NCBI RefSeq assembly: GCF_030643825.1
Contig: NZ_CP101717.1
Span: 1-64,000, forward strand
Direction: 5' to 3'
DNA from: Salinispirillum sp. LH 10-3-1
GTDB lineage: Bacteria > Pseudomonadota > Gammaproteobacteria > Pseudomonadales > Natronospirillaceae
DNA length: 64,000 bases
Shown: piece by piece, positions 21,121 to 30,243 of the stretch
Layout: each line of letters begins with the position of its first letter
How positions within the stretch are numbered: the first letter of the stretch is position 1
Made by a program: the position numbers and the translations under genes
The notes under the pieces: generated by a model
What the model saw: only the letters and a program-made list of their open reading frames with translations
Database searches by the model: none
What the model was told of the DNA's origin: nothing

Positions 21121-21918
21121 TTAGCTAAGCAGGCGCTGCAGTAGCGCGCGAATGGTTGCCGGTTCAAACGGCTTTTCGCAGATGGCATCGACCCCCGACT
21201 GGGCAATATTGCTCAACTGGGCTTCGTTGGCTTCCGAGCTGACCATCAAAATGGGCAAGTGCGACAACGCGGGCTGTTGGCGTACAAACTCGGTGAGTTC
21301 TCGACCATCCATTTCCGGCATATTGTAGTCGGTAAAGATGACATCAAAGGGCTCTTCCAGCAGCAACTTCACGGCTTCTTTGCCATTTTCCGCTTCCACA
21401 AAGGTGCTGGCACCCATTTTCTCCAGCGTGCGTCTGATGTGTTTGCGCGCCATTCGGCTGTCATCGACCAGCAATATACGCATTTCGTGGATGTCAAAAA
21501 CCTCGAGTTCCAGCTCCTCTTCGGAGATCGAATCGATGGTTGCGCGAATAGCCCGGTCGAGTGCTTCCGCACCAAACGGCTTGGGCAGAATAGCCAGTAC
21601 GCCGGACTGGCGCATGGTTTCTAAGTAGTGCTTGTTGCGCTCACTGGACACCAGCATGAATGGCTGGGCTTCAGTGGCTGGGTCTTTACGCAGCGCCGAT
21701 AAAAAGTCTTCGGCGGTGCCGTCTTCAAGATACATCGCACTGACCACTAAATCGGGTTCCGTTGCCAATATGACCGACCGTGCAGCGGCAAAGGTGGTGG
21801 CGGTCTCAATCTTGTTGATCCCCAGCTCTTGCAGGCTGCGTACAATGATTTTTTGCTGAACCTCCGACGGTTCTATCAGCAACAGCGACAAGTCAGCCGC
21901 CGCAATGGTATGAGCCAT
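21121..21918 (-). CDS. Double-receiver response regulator without output domain
   Basis: A 265-residue protein of two CheY-like receiver domains. The second (about 147-265) is complete: acidic pocket VDDS (151-154), phospho-acceptor Asp197 in FTDYNMP, and Lys in CEKPF. The first (about 10-127) has lost the acceptor: Ala61 stands where Asp is expected (DLVVSAMY), and the pocket reads IEPS, although Lys113 (PKPF) remains. It is probably a stand-alone phosphorelay or adaptor protein, with the first domain acting as a dimerisation or protein-binding module. GAGG precedes the ATG. It lies 18 bases after the carbonic anhydrase gene and may share its transcript. No kinase is adjacent. Confidence 0.88.
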   Translation of the reverse strand: MAHTIAAADLSLLLIEPSEVQQKIIVRSLQELGINKIETATTFAAARSVILATEPDLVVSAMYLEDGTAEDFLSALRKDPATEAQPFMLVSSERNKHYLETMRQSGVLAILPKPFGAEALDRAIRATIDSISEEELELEVFDIHEMRILLVDDSRMARKHIRRTLEKMGASTFVEAENGKEAVKLLLEEPFDVIFTDYNMPEMDGRELTEFVRQQPALSHLPILMVSSEANEAQLSNIAQSGVDAICEKPFEPATIRALLQRLLS

Positions 21919-21936
21919 GCTTACCTCGAAAAGTTG

Positions 21937-22491
21937 TCAGAGCACCCGACGCTGATCCACCTCGGCAGCCAGATAGTCGTTCTTGAGCTTCATGTAGTTT
22001 TTTGCACTGTACTTAAAGAAGGATAGCTCCTTTTCACTCAAAGGGCGCGCCTGTTTCGCTGGACTGCCCATGTAAAGATAACCACTTTTGAGAGTTTTGC
22101 CCGGTGGTACCAGAGTTCCTGCGCCTATCACCACGCGGTCTTCGACCACGGCGCCATCCAATACCACGGCGCCAATACCGATTAAGACTTCGTTACCAAT
22201 GGTGCAGCCATGCAGGCATGCTTGGTGTCCGATGGTAACGTCATCACCTATAGTGAGAGGATAACCTTCTGGGTTGAAGTCACTGGCGTGCGTGATGTGC
22301 AGTACCGCACCATCCTGGACAGAGGTGCGTTGGCCCACGCGAATGCGATGCATATCACCGCGCACGATGGCCCCCGGCCAGATGGATACATCGTCGCCGA
22401 GCTTCACATCACCTAACACAAACGCCTGCGGATCGACCATGACAGCATCGCCCAATTGAGGGGTGTAACCGCGAAAACTGATAATAGCCAT
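21937..22491 (-). CDS. Gamma-carbonic anhydrase family protein
   Basis: A left-handed beta-helix hexapeptide-repeat protein of the gamma-carbonic anhydrase/YrdA group. The turn repeats run from about 14 to 150, with the expected metal-binding histidines in VLHITH and IGHQACLHGC. Many such proteins are annotated as transferases, and actual CO2 hydration activity varies, so the enzymatic role is unproven. It is divergent from prlC, the same pairing as in Pseudomonas. Length 184 is typical; the protein is probably a cytoplasmic trimer. Confidence 0.88.
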   Translation of the reverse strand: MAIISFRGYTPQLGDAVMVDPQAFVLGDVKLGDDVSIWPGAIVRGDMHRIRVGQRTSVQDGAVLHITHASDFNPEGYPLTIGDDVTIGHQACLHGCTIGNEVLIGIGAVVLDGAVVEDRVVIGAGTLVPPGKTLKSGYLYMGSPAKQARPLSEKELSFFKYSAKNYMKLKNDYLAAEVDQRRVL

Positions 22492-22615
22492 GGAACCTGA
22501 GTCTCCTGAAACTTGTATTGAGGCCGATCAGCACCATATCCTAAGGTGAGGAAGGTGCTAAATTCGTAACGCGTTTAGTTGCCTTCATAAGATACCCTAA
22601 GTTGAAGGAGTCCGC

Positions 22616-24667
22616 ATGTCTGACAATCCACTGCAGCAACCGCATGAGCTACCCCCGTTCTCACAGATCAAGGTCGAGCACATACTGCCCGCAGTGGATA
22701 AAGCCATCGCGGATTATCGTACCCTGATTGAGCGTCTAGCGGCTGATCAACAGGCACCAACGTGGGAAAACTTCGCAGCGCCAATGGAGCAGGCGGCTCG
22801 CGTGCTGAGTAACCTGTTTTCGCCGGTCAGCCATTTAGCCAACGTAAAAGATTCACCTGAACTGCGTGACGCCTATCGGGAGGCCGTGCAGCGCATCAGT
22901 GCTTTTGATACCGACCGAGGTCAGCACGCTGGTCTTTATTCGCGTTTCCAAGCGTTGCATGACAGCGCTGAGTTTGCTGTGCTATCTGAGGCTCAACAAG
23001 CTGCGGTAGAACACGCCCTGCGTGATTTTAAGCTGGCCGGTATTGCCTTACCAACGAAGGAGCAGGCACGGTTTAAACAGCTGATGCAGGATCTGGCGCG
23101 TTTAGAAAATCAATTTTCGGAAAATGTCTTGGATGCGACGCAAGGCTGGACGCTGCACATTGCAGATGAAGAGGAGTTGTCAGGCCTACCAGACTCGGCA
23201 CGCGCGACCCTGGCTGACAACGCGCAACAAGCGGATCAGACCGGCTGGCTGGTGACCCTGGAACACCCATCCTATTTGCCGGTCATGACCTATGCTGATA
23301 ATCGGACCCTGCGCCAAACAGTGCATGAAGCCTTTACCACGCGGGCATCGGATCAAGGCCCTAAGGCTGGACAGTGGGATAATAGCCACCTGATGACCGA
23401 GATATTGGATAAGCGCTTAGCGGCTGCCAAATTGTTGGGCTTCGAACACTATGCCGAGCTGTCGCTGGCCACCAAGATGGCGCAGACACCACAAGCGGTC
23501 ACGGACTTCCTGTACGAGTTGGCGCGCCAAAGTGTGCCACAAGCCCGTGCTGAAATGGCGGAGCTCGCGGAGTTCGCCCGCCAAGAGCTGAGCATTGAAC
23601 AGATGCAGCCTTGGGACATGGCCTACGCCAGCGAAAAGTTAAAGGAAGCGCGTTACGCGGTGTCGGACGAGCAACTGCGCCCGTATTTTCCGGTGCCACG
23701 TGTGCTGTCGGGCTTGTTTGAGACCGTACGTCGCCTGTACGGCATTCGAATTGAAGCGGTGACCGACTTTGATCGTTATCACTCGGATGTCCAATTGTAC
23801 AACCTGTTCGATGATGATCAATTGGTCGCCCGCTTCTACCTCGACCTCTATGCGCGTAAAGGCAAGCGCGGTGGCGCTTGGATGGACGATTGCCGGGCGC
23901 GCGGTCAATACGATGACGGTTTACAGCTACCGGTGGCGTATTTGACCTGCAATTTTACTGCCCCGATCGGAGGCCAGCCCAGCTTGCTGACGCACGATGA
24001 CGTGGTGACGTTGTTTCATGAATTCGGGCACGGCTTGCACCATATGCTCACGCAGGTAGACATTGCTGCCGTCAGCGGTATAAACGGCGTGGCTTGGGAC
24101 GCCGTTGAATTGCCGTCGCAGTTCATGGAAAACTTCTGTTGGGAACCGGAGGCACTGGCCTTTATTTCGGGTCATGTCGATACCGGTGCACCACTGCCGA
24201 AAGACTTGCTCGATAAGATGTTGGCGGCGCGCAATTTTCAGTCGGCCATGCAAATGGTCCGGCAGTTGGAGTTCTCGCTGTTCGATTTTATTCTGCATCA
24301 GGCCAGTGAGGCGGTTGATATCACGGCCCTTCGGAAGGTATTGGCGCACGTCCGTAAAGACGTCACCGTGGTGCCGGTGGCTGATTACACGCGTTTTGAG
24401 AACAGCTTCGGCCATATCTTTGCGGGTGGCTACGCAGCGGGTTACTACAGCTATAAGTGGGCTGAAGTGCTCAGCGCTGATGCGTTCAGTCGCTTTGAAG
24501 AAGAGGGTTTGTTCAGTCCCGAGGCGGCTCGAGATTTCAGACATAAGGTGTTGGCGCGCGGTGCGGCACGGCCCGCAGCCGAGCTGTTTAAAGACTTTCG
24601 TGGTCGCGAGCCCTCAGTGGAGCCTTTGTTGCGTCATTCGGGTATTACCGGCAAGCAGGCAGCTTGA
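22616..24667 (+). CDS. prlC: Oligopeptidase A (M3 family zinc metallopeptidase)
   Basis: PrlC/OpdA degrades cytoplasmic peptides, including cleaved signal peptides. The zinc motif HEFGH is at 468-472, with the downstream Glu ligand in NGVAWDAVELPSQFMENF. Length 683 fits (680 in E. coli). A strong AAGGAG (22605-22610) lies 5 bases before the ATG. It follows a divergent gap shared with the gamma-carbonic anhydrase. A hairpin lies after the stop codon. Confidence 0.96.
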   Translation: MSDNPLQQPHELPPFSQIKVEHILPAVDKAIADYRTLIERLAADQQAPTWENFAAPMEQAARVLSNLFSPVSHLANVKDSPELRDAYREAVQRISAFDTDRGQHAGLYSRFQALHDSAEFAVLSEAQQAAVEHALRDFKLAGIALPTKEQARFKQLMQDLARLENQFSENVLDATQGWTLHIADEEELSGLPDSARATLADNAQQADQTGWLVTLEHPSYLPVMTYADNRTLRQTVHEAFTTRASDQGPKAGQWDNSHLMTEILDKRLAAAKLLGFEHYAELSLATKMAQTPQAVTDFLYELARQSVPQARAEMAELAEFARQELSIEQMQPWDMAYASEKLKEARYAVSDEQLRPYFPVPRVLSGLFETVRRLYGIRIEAVTDFDRYHSDVQLYNLFDDDQLVARFYLDLYARKGKRGGAWMDDCRARGQYDDGLQLPVAYLTCNFTAPIGGQPSLLTHDDVVTLFHEFGHGLHHMLTQVDIAAVSGINGVAWDAVELPSQFMENFCWEPEALAFISGHVDTGAPLPKDLLDKMLAARNFQSAMQMVRQLEFSLFDFILHQASEAVDITALRKVLAHVRKDVTVVPVADYTRFENSFGHIFAGGYAAGYYSYKWAEVLSADAFSRFEEEGLFSPEAARDFRHKVLARGAARPAAELFKDFRGREPSVEPLLRHSGITGKQAA

Positions 24668-24679
24668 TGTACCTCGTTG

Positions 24680-24700
24680 GGCGGGTGTTTACACCCGCCA
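24680..24700 (+). repeat. Palindrome after prlC carrying 16-base repeat, copy 2
   Basis: GGCGGGTG (24680-24687), loop TTTA, CACCCGCC (24692-24699) form a perfect 8-bp hairpin 12 bases after the prlC stop. No T tract follows. Bases 24685-24700 are identical to the copy after aroE. Both sit between convergent genes, where such a hairpin could end transcripts or protect their 3' ends. Confidence 0.6.
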
Positions 24701-24751
24701 TGAATCAATGAGCAGCTCGTTCAACCGTGTGCCGTAACCTTTATCAACCGG

Positions 24752-26626
24752 CTACACCACAAAGCGGTTAAGGTTACTGCCGAGGTCATGGGCTAACTGG
24801 TCGAGGGCACGGGCGCGTTGTTCCGCTTCGTCCGAGTTCTGCGCCAGCTGATCGGCGGCTTCTTTAATTTGACTGGTGATACGACTGATCTCATCGGTCG
24901 CCTTGTGTTGCTCACCCGACGCGCCGGCAATGCGCTCTGACATTTCGTTGATCAACTCAATGGCATCATTGATCGATGACAGGCTACTGGCTACCCCACT
25001 GGCGTTTTCGGCGGTGTCTTGTGTCACAGTCACAGACTTCTCCATCATATTCACTGCCTGGCCGGTCTGCGCCTGTAAGCCTTCAATCATGCCTTGAATC
25101 TCACCCGTTGCGTCGTGCGTGCGCTGCGACAAGGCACGCACTTCGTCAGCCACTACGGCAAAGCCGCGCCCCTGATCACCGGCGCGCGCTGCTTCAATCG
25201 CTGCGTTCAAGGCCAGCAAATTGGTTTGTTCAGCGATCCCTTGAATCGTTGCCAGGATTGAATTGATTTTCAAGGCTTGTTCATTAAGGCTTTGTATGAC
25301 AACTGTGGTTTCATGGATGCCATCGGTAAGCTTCTGCATGTTCTCACGGTTGGTCTTTGCCAGCCCTAGGCCGTCGCGCGTTGCTTCAGCAGAACGGCGG
25401 GCTGCTTCGGCCGTCTCGCTGGCGCTCTGCGCCACCTCGTTCGCGGTCATCGACATTTCATGGATGGCAGCGGCGACTTGCCCGATTTCATCCTGTTGCA
25501 GACGAATCTGCTGATTATTTTCTTGGCTGTCTTCCATCGTGGCCTTGGCTTCTTCACCCAATGCGCCGGAGGTGTCGCGTGCTTGGCTCACCAGGGCTTG
25601 GATGGTTTCCATAAAATGGTTGAACGATCGGCTCAGTTGTCCAAGTTCATCATCCTTCAAATACGTCAGTCGACGCGTTAAATCGCCTTGGCCTTGTCCG
25701 ATGTCATGCATAGCGTCACGAATGGTATCCAATGGGGCCAGCAGCCAGCGCAGCAGTGTCAGGGCTACGGCGAAATAAATGGCAAGGATAATGATGGTGT
25801 TGATCAGGGTGCCAATCAGCATGGCCCTGATGGGCGCGTTAACCGCGGCTTGGTCAAGAGCAAAGCCAAGGCTCCAGTCACTGCCTGGCACCGCAGTAAA
25901 GGCCACCAAGCTGTCCTTGCCGTCCATCCGCACATTCACCAACTCATTGCTGTTGCGCAATGCATTGATGCGCTGCGGGGTAAGGCTGCTGTTCAGCGTA
26001 CTGATGTTTTCGGTGGCAAAGCGCTCGTCCGGATGCGCAAGTATTTGGCCATCACCGGCCACCATAAAGGTGTAACCCCGATCGCCTAAACTGGCGGCTA
26101 ACACGGTATCTACCACCACTCCCAGTGATAAATCGGCTCCTAACACGCCTTGGCCACGCACGGGCGTTGCAAAGGTCACCACATAGCCACCGGAAGAAGC
26201 ATCCGTGTAGGGTGGGGTAAGGATACTGTCGTTGGCTCTGGAGGACTGCTGGTACCAAGGTCGCACGCGCGGGTCGTAATCACTGGGTAAGGTTTCAGGC
26301 GGGTACATGATCATGTCGCCTTGCGTGGTACCCAGATAGGCGTATAAAAAATCACCACCACCCTGAGTTAACCGCAATACGTGGTCGAGGGTGTCTCCAG
26401 CCTCTAAACGAGCTGCAGCCGTTTCCATCAAGCGGATGTTGTCGGCAACCCACGAAGCCACATTGCCCGACAGCACATTACCTGCCAAGGTTATTTCATT
26501 TAATACGCCCTGGCGGGCTTGATTACGCAAATCGAGAAAAGAGGTAATCGCTCGAACTGCAATGGCGATAAAGGCCATGATGAGCACGGCGGCGAGCAAC
26601 TTGGTTTTCAGGTTCATACTCGGCAT
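24752..26626 (-). CDS. Methyl-accepting chemotaxis protein, dCache amino-acid-receptor type
   Basis: A 624-residue transmembrane chemoreceptor. TM1 is about 9-29, the periplasmic dCache sensor about 35-262, TM2 about 268-298, then HAMP and the cytoplasmic signalling helices with the hairpin [18 protein letters not shown] and adaptor-binding [11 protein letters not shown]. In the sensor, Tyr117, Arg122, Trp124, Tyr125, Tyr140 and Asp142 reproduce the spacing of the known amino-acid-binding motif of PctA-like receptors, with Asp165 as a possible last ligand. GAGGA lies 8 bases before the first ATG. It is monocistronic. Binding of free amino acids is inferred from the motif. Confidence 0.92.
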   Translation of the reverse strand: MPSMNLKTKLLAAVLIMAFIAIAVRAITSFLDLRNQARQGVLNEITLAGNVLSGNVASWVADNIRLMETAAARLEAGDTLDHVLRLTQGGGDFLYAYLGTTQGDMIMYPPETLPSDYDPRVRPWYQQSSRANDSILTPPYTDASSGGYVVTFATPVRGQGVLGADLSLGVVVDTVLAASLGDRGYTFMVAGDGQILAHPDERFATENISTLNSSLTPQRINALRNSNELVNVRMDGKDSLVAFTAVPGSDWSLGFALDQAAVNAPIRAMLIGTLINTIIILAIYFAVALTLLRWLLAPLDTIRDAMHDIGQGQGDLTRRLTYLKDDELGQLSRSFNHFMETIQALVSQARDTSGALGEEAKATMEDSQENNQQIRLQQDEIGQVAAAIHEMSMTANEVAQSASETAEAARRSAEATRDGLGLAKTNRENMQKLTDGIHETTVVIQSLNEQALKINSILATIQGIAEQTNLLALNAAIEAARAGDQGRGFAVVADEVRALSQRTHDATGEIQGMIEGLQAQTGQAVNMMEKSVTVTQDTAENASGVASSLSSINDAIELINEMSERIAGASGEQHKATDEISRITSQIKEAADQLAQNSDEAEQRARALDQLAHDLGSNLNRFVV

Positions 26627-26840
26627 GATCGCATTCCTCGTAAGGAAAAGTTTTTTGTTGTCAGCGCTTGTTTGATCGCTGTTATAGTTAGGTAAATATC
26701 AGTATTGACTAGGTTGCGCGGTTCAGCCAGTTTGTGCGCCTTAAAACCTGATGTTTTGGCTACCGTGCGAAACGTGACTGTGCGGTATATCATTAGTGGC
26801 ACTTACAATCACTTAGTTCGCCCGAGGAGGCATATCGCTT

Positions 26841-27389
26841 GTGGAGCCATTTTTCTCTCACCACCTGCTGATTTCCATGCCACAGATGACGGACGCCTAC
26901 TTTGCGCAGTCTATTGTTTATCTGGTACGACACGACAGTGATGGCGCCATGGGCTTGATCATTAATAAGCCGGTTGGCATGACGTTGACCGAGTTGCTCG
27001 ATAATTCGGGCGTGCCACACAATGACGTCAGCTCGGAACCCGAACTGGTGTTTGGTGGGCCGGTGATGCGCGAGCGCGGGTTTGTGCTGCATGGCTTGCT
27101 GGGTGGTTGGGACTCGACGTTGAACAATGATGCATGGGGTGTCACCACGTCCAAAGACATCTTGCATTCGATTGCCCAAAAGCAGGGGCCTGAGCAGTAC
27201 CAAATTTGTTTGGGTTACGCCGGTTGGGACGCGGGGCAGCTGGAACAGGAGTTGGCGCAAAACGCTTGGTTGATAGTGCCGGCGGATGCAGACTTGGTGT
27301 TTGCGACACCGCCGTACGAGCGCTACCAAAAGGCCTTGGATCGTCTGGGTGTGGATTTGACACAGTTGGGCGCGGGCGGTACAGCGTAG
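26841..27389 (+). CDS. yqgE: UPF0301/YqgE (AlgH) family protein
   Basis: A 182-residue protein of the YqgE/AlgH family, whose molecular function is not established. Typical blocks are HHLLISMPQMTDAYFAQSIVYL, GAMGLIINKP, GGPVMRERGFVLH and the C-terminal ELAQNAWL-like sequence. The start is GTG, preceded by GAGGAGG at 26824-26830 with a rather long 10-base gap. In many gammaproteobacteria ruvX follows; here ppc does instead. Confidence 0.93.
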   Translation: MEPFFSHHLLISMPQMTDAYFAQSIVYLVRHDSDGAMGLIINKPVGMTLTELLDNSGVPHNDVSSEPELVFGGPVMRERGFVLHGLLGGWDSTLNNDAWGVTTSKDILHSIAQKQGPEQYQICLGYAGWDAGQLEQELAQNAWLIVPADADLVFATPPYERYQKALDRLGVDLTQLGAGGTA

Positions 27390-27439
27390 CTAGACTAAAA
27401 AACCGATGGAAAGAATGCAGTTCACATAAGGGGAAGGGC

Positions 27440-30061
27440 ATGGCGGCACAAACGGCATTGCGTAAACAGGTAAAAGAGCTCGGGCAATTATTGGGGCAAA
27501 CCATTGCACGGGCGAACGGCGCGGAATGGCTAGAGACCATTGAAACCATCCGTGGCTGGGGTAAAGCAGCACGCGACGGCGACGCCAAGGCGCGCCAAGA
27601 GATGGCGGCGTTGTTTGAGCAAATGTCCGACGACGACTTACTGGTGGTGGCGCGCTCCTTCACTCAGTTTTTGAACCTGGTCAACATCGCTGAACAGCAG
27701 CACACCATTACCCCCGAAGGGTTGGCGCAGCAGCAGTATCCAGAGCCGCTGGCAGACCTTTTGCAGCGCCTCGGGCAAAGTGAGCTGACCGCGCAGGAAA
27801 AACAAAGTGCGATTGATACGCTGCGCTTGGAGTTGGTATTGACCGCCCACCCTACTGAAGTAACACGACGCACCATCATTCATAAATACGGTGCCTTGGC
27901 TGGCGAGCTGGCGCACCTGAACGATAAGGCGCAGCCGCGCACGCGCCGTCTCGCGGTGCAGCGCATCGATGAGTTGATCAGTCAATCGTGGCACACGGCG
28001 GAAATTCGTAATGTCCGGCCCACGCCGGTCGATGAAGCACGCTGGGGCTTCGCTGTTATCGAGAATTCGTTGTGGGATGCGGTGCCGCAGTTTATGCGTG
28101 ACATGGAAGAGACCATTGCCGCGCATGGACTGAACTTGCCGCTCGACGCTCGCACCTTAAGCTTCTGCTCTTGGATGGGCGGTGACCGCGACGGCAACCC
28201 CTTTGTCACCGCACGAGTGACCGAGCAGGTGCTGTTGTTGGCGCGCTGGAAAGCAGCCGAGTTGTTCAGCAAGGCGGTCGATGAACTGGCGTCCGAGTTA
28301 TCGATGACCGATTGCACACCCGCCTTACGCACCATGGCGGGCGACAGCAGCGAGCCTTATCGGGCCGTGCTCAAGTCATTGCGTACCCGACTGAATCTGG
28401 TGAAGGATGCTATCCAGTTGCGTTTGGACGATCGCAGCAAAGTCGCCTTGGAAGATTGCTTGCTCAGTGACGATGCTTTGATAACGCCGCTGACTGCGTG
28501 TTACGAGTCGCTGCAGGCCTGTGGCATGGAGGTCATTGCCGAAGGAGCGTTAAAAGACACCTTACGCCGTGCCTATGTGTTTGGCAGCAGTCTGTTGCGT
28601 TTGGATGTCCGTCAGCACAGCGAGCGCCACCGGGCGGTGTTATCCGAGCTGACATTGTATTTAGGGTTGGGTGATTACGAACACTGGGGCGAAGACGACA
28701 AACAAGCTTTTCTGTTGCGAGAATTAGGTAGCAAGCGCCCGCTGATTCCGCTCCAGTGGCAGCCGTCAGAAGAGGTGCAAGAGGTACTGGATACCTGCCG
28801 TGTGGTCAGTCAATTCAGTGCCGACTCCTTCGGTATCTATATTATCTCCATGGCGCGGCATCCGTCCGATGTATTGGCAGTACAGTTGCTGTTGCGGGAG
28901 TGTGGCGTTAACTGGGCCATGCCGGTAGCGCCGTTGTTTGAAACCCTTGATGACTTGGAAGTGGCTCCGGACACCATGCGTCGCCTCCTGTCGGTGGAGT
29001 GGTATCGCGGTTATATCCATGGGCGCCAACACGTCATGATTGGCTATTCCGATTCTGCCAAAGACGCCGGGGTGCTGGCTGCTTCATGGGCGCAGTATCG
29101 CGCCCAAGAGTCACTGGGTCAGTTGGCCGAAGAATTTGGCATTAGCCTCACGTTGTTTCATGGCCGGGGTGGCACCATCGGTCGCGGGGGCGGCCCAGCC
29201 CACGCGGCTATCCTGTCGCAGCCGCCGGGCTCCGTGCAAGGCGGTTTCCGCGTCACCGAGCAGGGTGAAACCATCCGCTTCAAATTCGGTTTGCCGGAAT
29301 TGGCGGTGCGTAGCCTGCATCTGTACGCCAGTGCGGTACTGGAAGCCTTGTTGCTGCCCCCGCCAGAGCCAGAGCCCAAATGGCGCGAGCTGATGTCCCG
29401 CATGGCGACGGTGTCGTGCCAGCACTATCGGGCCATAGTGCGTGACCACCCGGACTTCGTCCCGTTCTTCCGCGCTGTGACGCCGGAACAAGAGTTGGGT
29501 AAGTTGCCGCTCGGTAGTCGTCCTACCAAGCGTAAGCCGGGTGGCGGTGTGGAATCCTTGCGCGCCATTCCGTGGATATTCGCATGGTCGCAGAATCGTA
29601 TGCTTTTGCCGAGCTGGTTAGGTGCGGTACAAGCGATACAGGAAGAAGCCGATGCCGGTGCGGGTGCGCTGGTTGAACAAATGAAAGACCGCTGGCCCTT
29701 CTTCGCGACACGTCTTGCCATGCTGGAAATGGTGTTTTTAAAGACGGATGGCGACATCAGCGGGGCTTATGCCGCACGCCTATCACCGCCGGAGCTGCTG
29801 CATCTCGATACGCTGCTGCGCGAGCAGATGGCGAAGGATGCGCAAACCTTGCGTGCGTTGTTGGCAGAAGATCAACTGATGTTGAACGACAGCTGGAACC
29901 GCGACAGCATCTTGTTGCGTGATCCTTACCTGGAACCCTTGCATTGGCTACAGATTGAGTTGATCGCACGCTTGCGCGCGGCTGAACACAACAGCACGGT
30001 AGAAAAAGCGTTGATGGTGACCATCGGCGGTATTGCGGCAGGGATGAGAAACACGGGCTAG
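27440..30061 (+). CDS. ppc: Phosphoenolpyruvate carboxylase
   Basis: Ppc carboxylates phosphoenolpyruvate to oxaloacetate, refilling the TCA cycle. The catalytic His137 lies in LTAHPTEVTRRT; other family blocks are WMGGDRDGNP, GYSDSAKDAG, FHGRGGTIGRGGGP and the C-terminal GIAAGMRNTG, whose last residues carry allosteric sites in E. coli. Starting at ATG 27440, after an AAGGGGAAGGG ribosome site, gives 873 residues (883 in E. coli); the open frame upstream to 27206 only overlaps yqgE. It is followed by the structured gap that holds a candidate regulatory RNA in the opposite direction. Confidence 0.97.
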   Translation: MAAQTALRKQVKELGQLLGQTIARANGAEWLETIETIRGWGKAARDGDAKARQEMAALFEQMSDDDLLVVARSFTQFLNLVNIAEQQHTITPEGLAQQQYPEPLADLLQRLGQSELTAQEKQSAIDTLRLELVLTAHPTEVTRRTIIHKYGALAGELAHLNDKAQPRTRRLAVQRIDELISQSWHTAEIRNVRPTPVDEARWGFAVIENSLWDAVPQFMRDMEETIAAHGLNLPLDARTLSFCSWMGGDRDGNPFVTARVTEQVLLLARWKAAELFSKAVDELASELSMTDCTPALRTMAGDSSEPYRAVLKSLRTRLNLVKDAIQLRLDDRSKVALEDCLLSDDALITPLTACYESLQACGMEVIAEGALKDTLRRAYVFGSSLLRLDVRQHSERHRAVLSELTLYLGLGDYEHWGEDDKQAFLLRELGSKRPLIPLQWQPSEEVQEVLDTCRVVSQFSADSFGIYIISMARHPSDVLAVQLLLRECGVNWAMPVAPLFETLDDLEVAPDTMRRLLSVEWYRGYIHGRQHVMIGYSDSAKDAGVLAASWAQYRAQESLGQLAEEFGISLTLFHGRGGTIGRGGGPAHAAILSQPPGSVQGGFRVTEQGETIRFKFGLPELAVRSLHLYASAVLEALLLPPPEPEPKWRELMSRMATVSCQHYRAIVRDHPDFVPFFRAVTPEQELGKLPLGSRPTKRKPGGGVESLRAIPWIFAWSQNRMLLPSWLGAVQAIQEEADAGAGALVEQMKDRWPFFATRLAMLEMVFLKTDGDISGAYAARLSPPELLHLDTLLREQMAKDAQTLRALLAEDQLMLNDSWNRDSILLRDPYLEPLHWLQIELIARLRAAEHNSTVEKALMVTIGGIAAGMRNTG

Positions 30062-30079
30062 CCGGCAGAATGGGATGCC

Positions 30080-30100
30080 AAAAAACGAGCATCCTTGCTC
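30080..30100 (-). terminator. Intrinsic terminator of the candidate small RNA
   Basis: GAGCA (30096-30100), loop AGGA, TGCTC (30087-30091) then G and TTTTTT (30085-30080) on the minus strand. The stem is only 5 bp but the U run is uninterrupted. The loop also carries the AAGGA motif. Confidence 0.6.
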
Positions 30101-30181
30101 CGGTGCACAGGGCACCCGCTCAACTCCTTGAGCGACACCATCCTTGGTGCAGCAGAACAGTATCCATGATACTGCTAAAAG
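30080..30181 (-). ncRNA. Candidate CsrA/RsmA-sequestering small RNA (RsmY/RsmZ/CsrB type)
   Basis: Read on the minus strand, about 100 nt carry successive stem-loops with GGA in the loops: CAGTATC-ATG-GATACTG (AUGGA), CACC-AAGGAT-GGTG, CGCTCAA-GGAG-TTGAGCG, a spacer hairpin GGTGC-CCTGT-GCACC, and finally GAGC-AAGGAT-GCTC followed by G and six U. Two loops match the RsmA core CANGGANG exactly (CAAGGATG). Repeated ANGGA loops, a length near 100 nt and an intrinsic terminator made from the last hairpin are the hallmarks of RNAs that titrate CsrA/RsmA. An extended -10 (TGTTATGCT) lies just upstream. The start is estimated from that box. Function is inferred; the architecture is seen directly. Confidence 0.72.
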
Positions 30182-30187
30182 TTAGAC

Positions 30188-30196
30188 AGCATAACA
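30188..30196 (-). promoter_or_regulatory. Extended -10 promoter element for the candidate small RNA
   Basis: Minus-strand TGTTATGCT is a TGnTATnnT extended -10. No good -35 hexamer lies at 17 bp; the region is instead filled by the 20-bp inverted repeat, as would suit an activator-dependent promoter. Confidence 0.4.
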
Positions 30197-30243
30197 GTGA
30201 AAGGTGACGATTTAGGGGGGGTCAAATCGTCACCTTTCACTGT
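30194..30243. repeat. 20-bp perfect inverted repeat with a 10-base G-rich centre
   Basis: The left arm 30194-30213 begins ACAGTGAAAGG and is perfectly repeated, inverted, at 30224-30243. The centre is AGGGGGGGTC. There is no T tract after either arm, so it is not a normal terminator. It abuts the -10 box of the candidate small RNA and spans about -13 to -62 of that transcript, so it could be a control region. It could also be the trace of a small mobile element, but no target duplication is evident. Confidence 0.9.

Noticed and set aside
27206-27439. N-terminal extension of ppc by 78 codons
   Set aside because: It overlaps most of the end of yqgE in another frame, and family length plus the AAGGGGAAGGG ribosome site place the start at 27440.
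30073-30243. Reading the hairpin run after ppc as a plus-strand terminator cluster or REP array
   Set aside because: On the plus strand the hairpins have UCCU-type loops and no T run after any stem. On the minus strand the same bases give GGA loops and a proper terminator, which explains more of the pattern.
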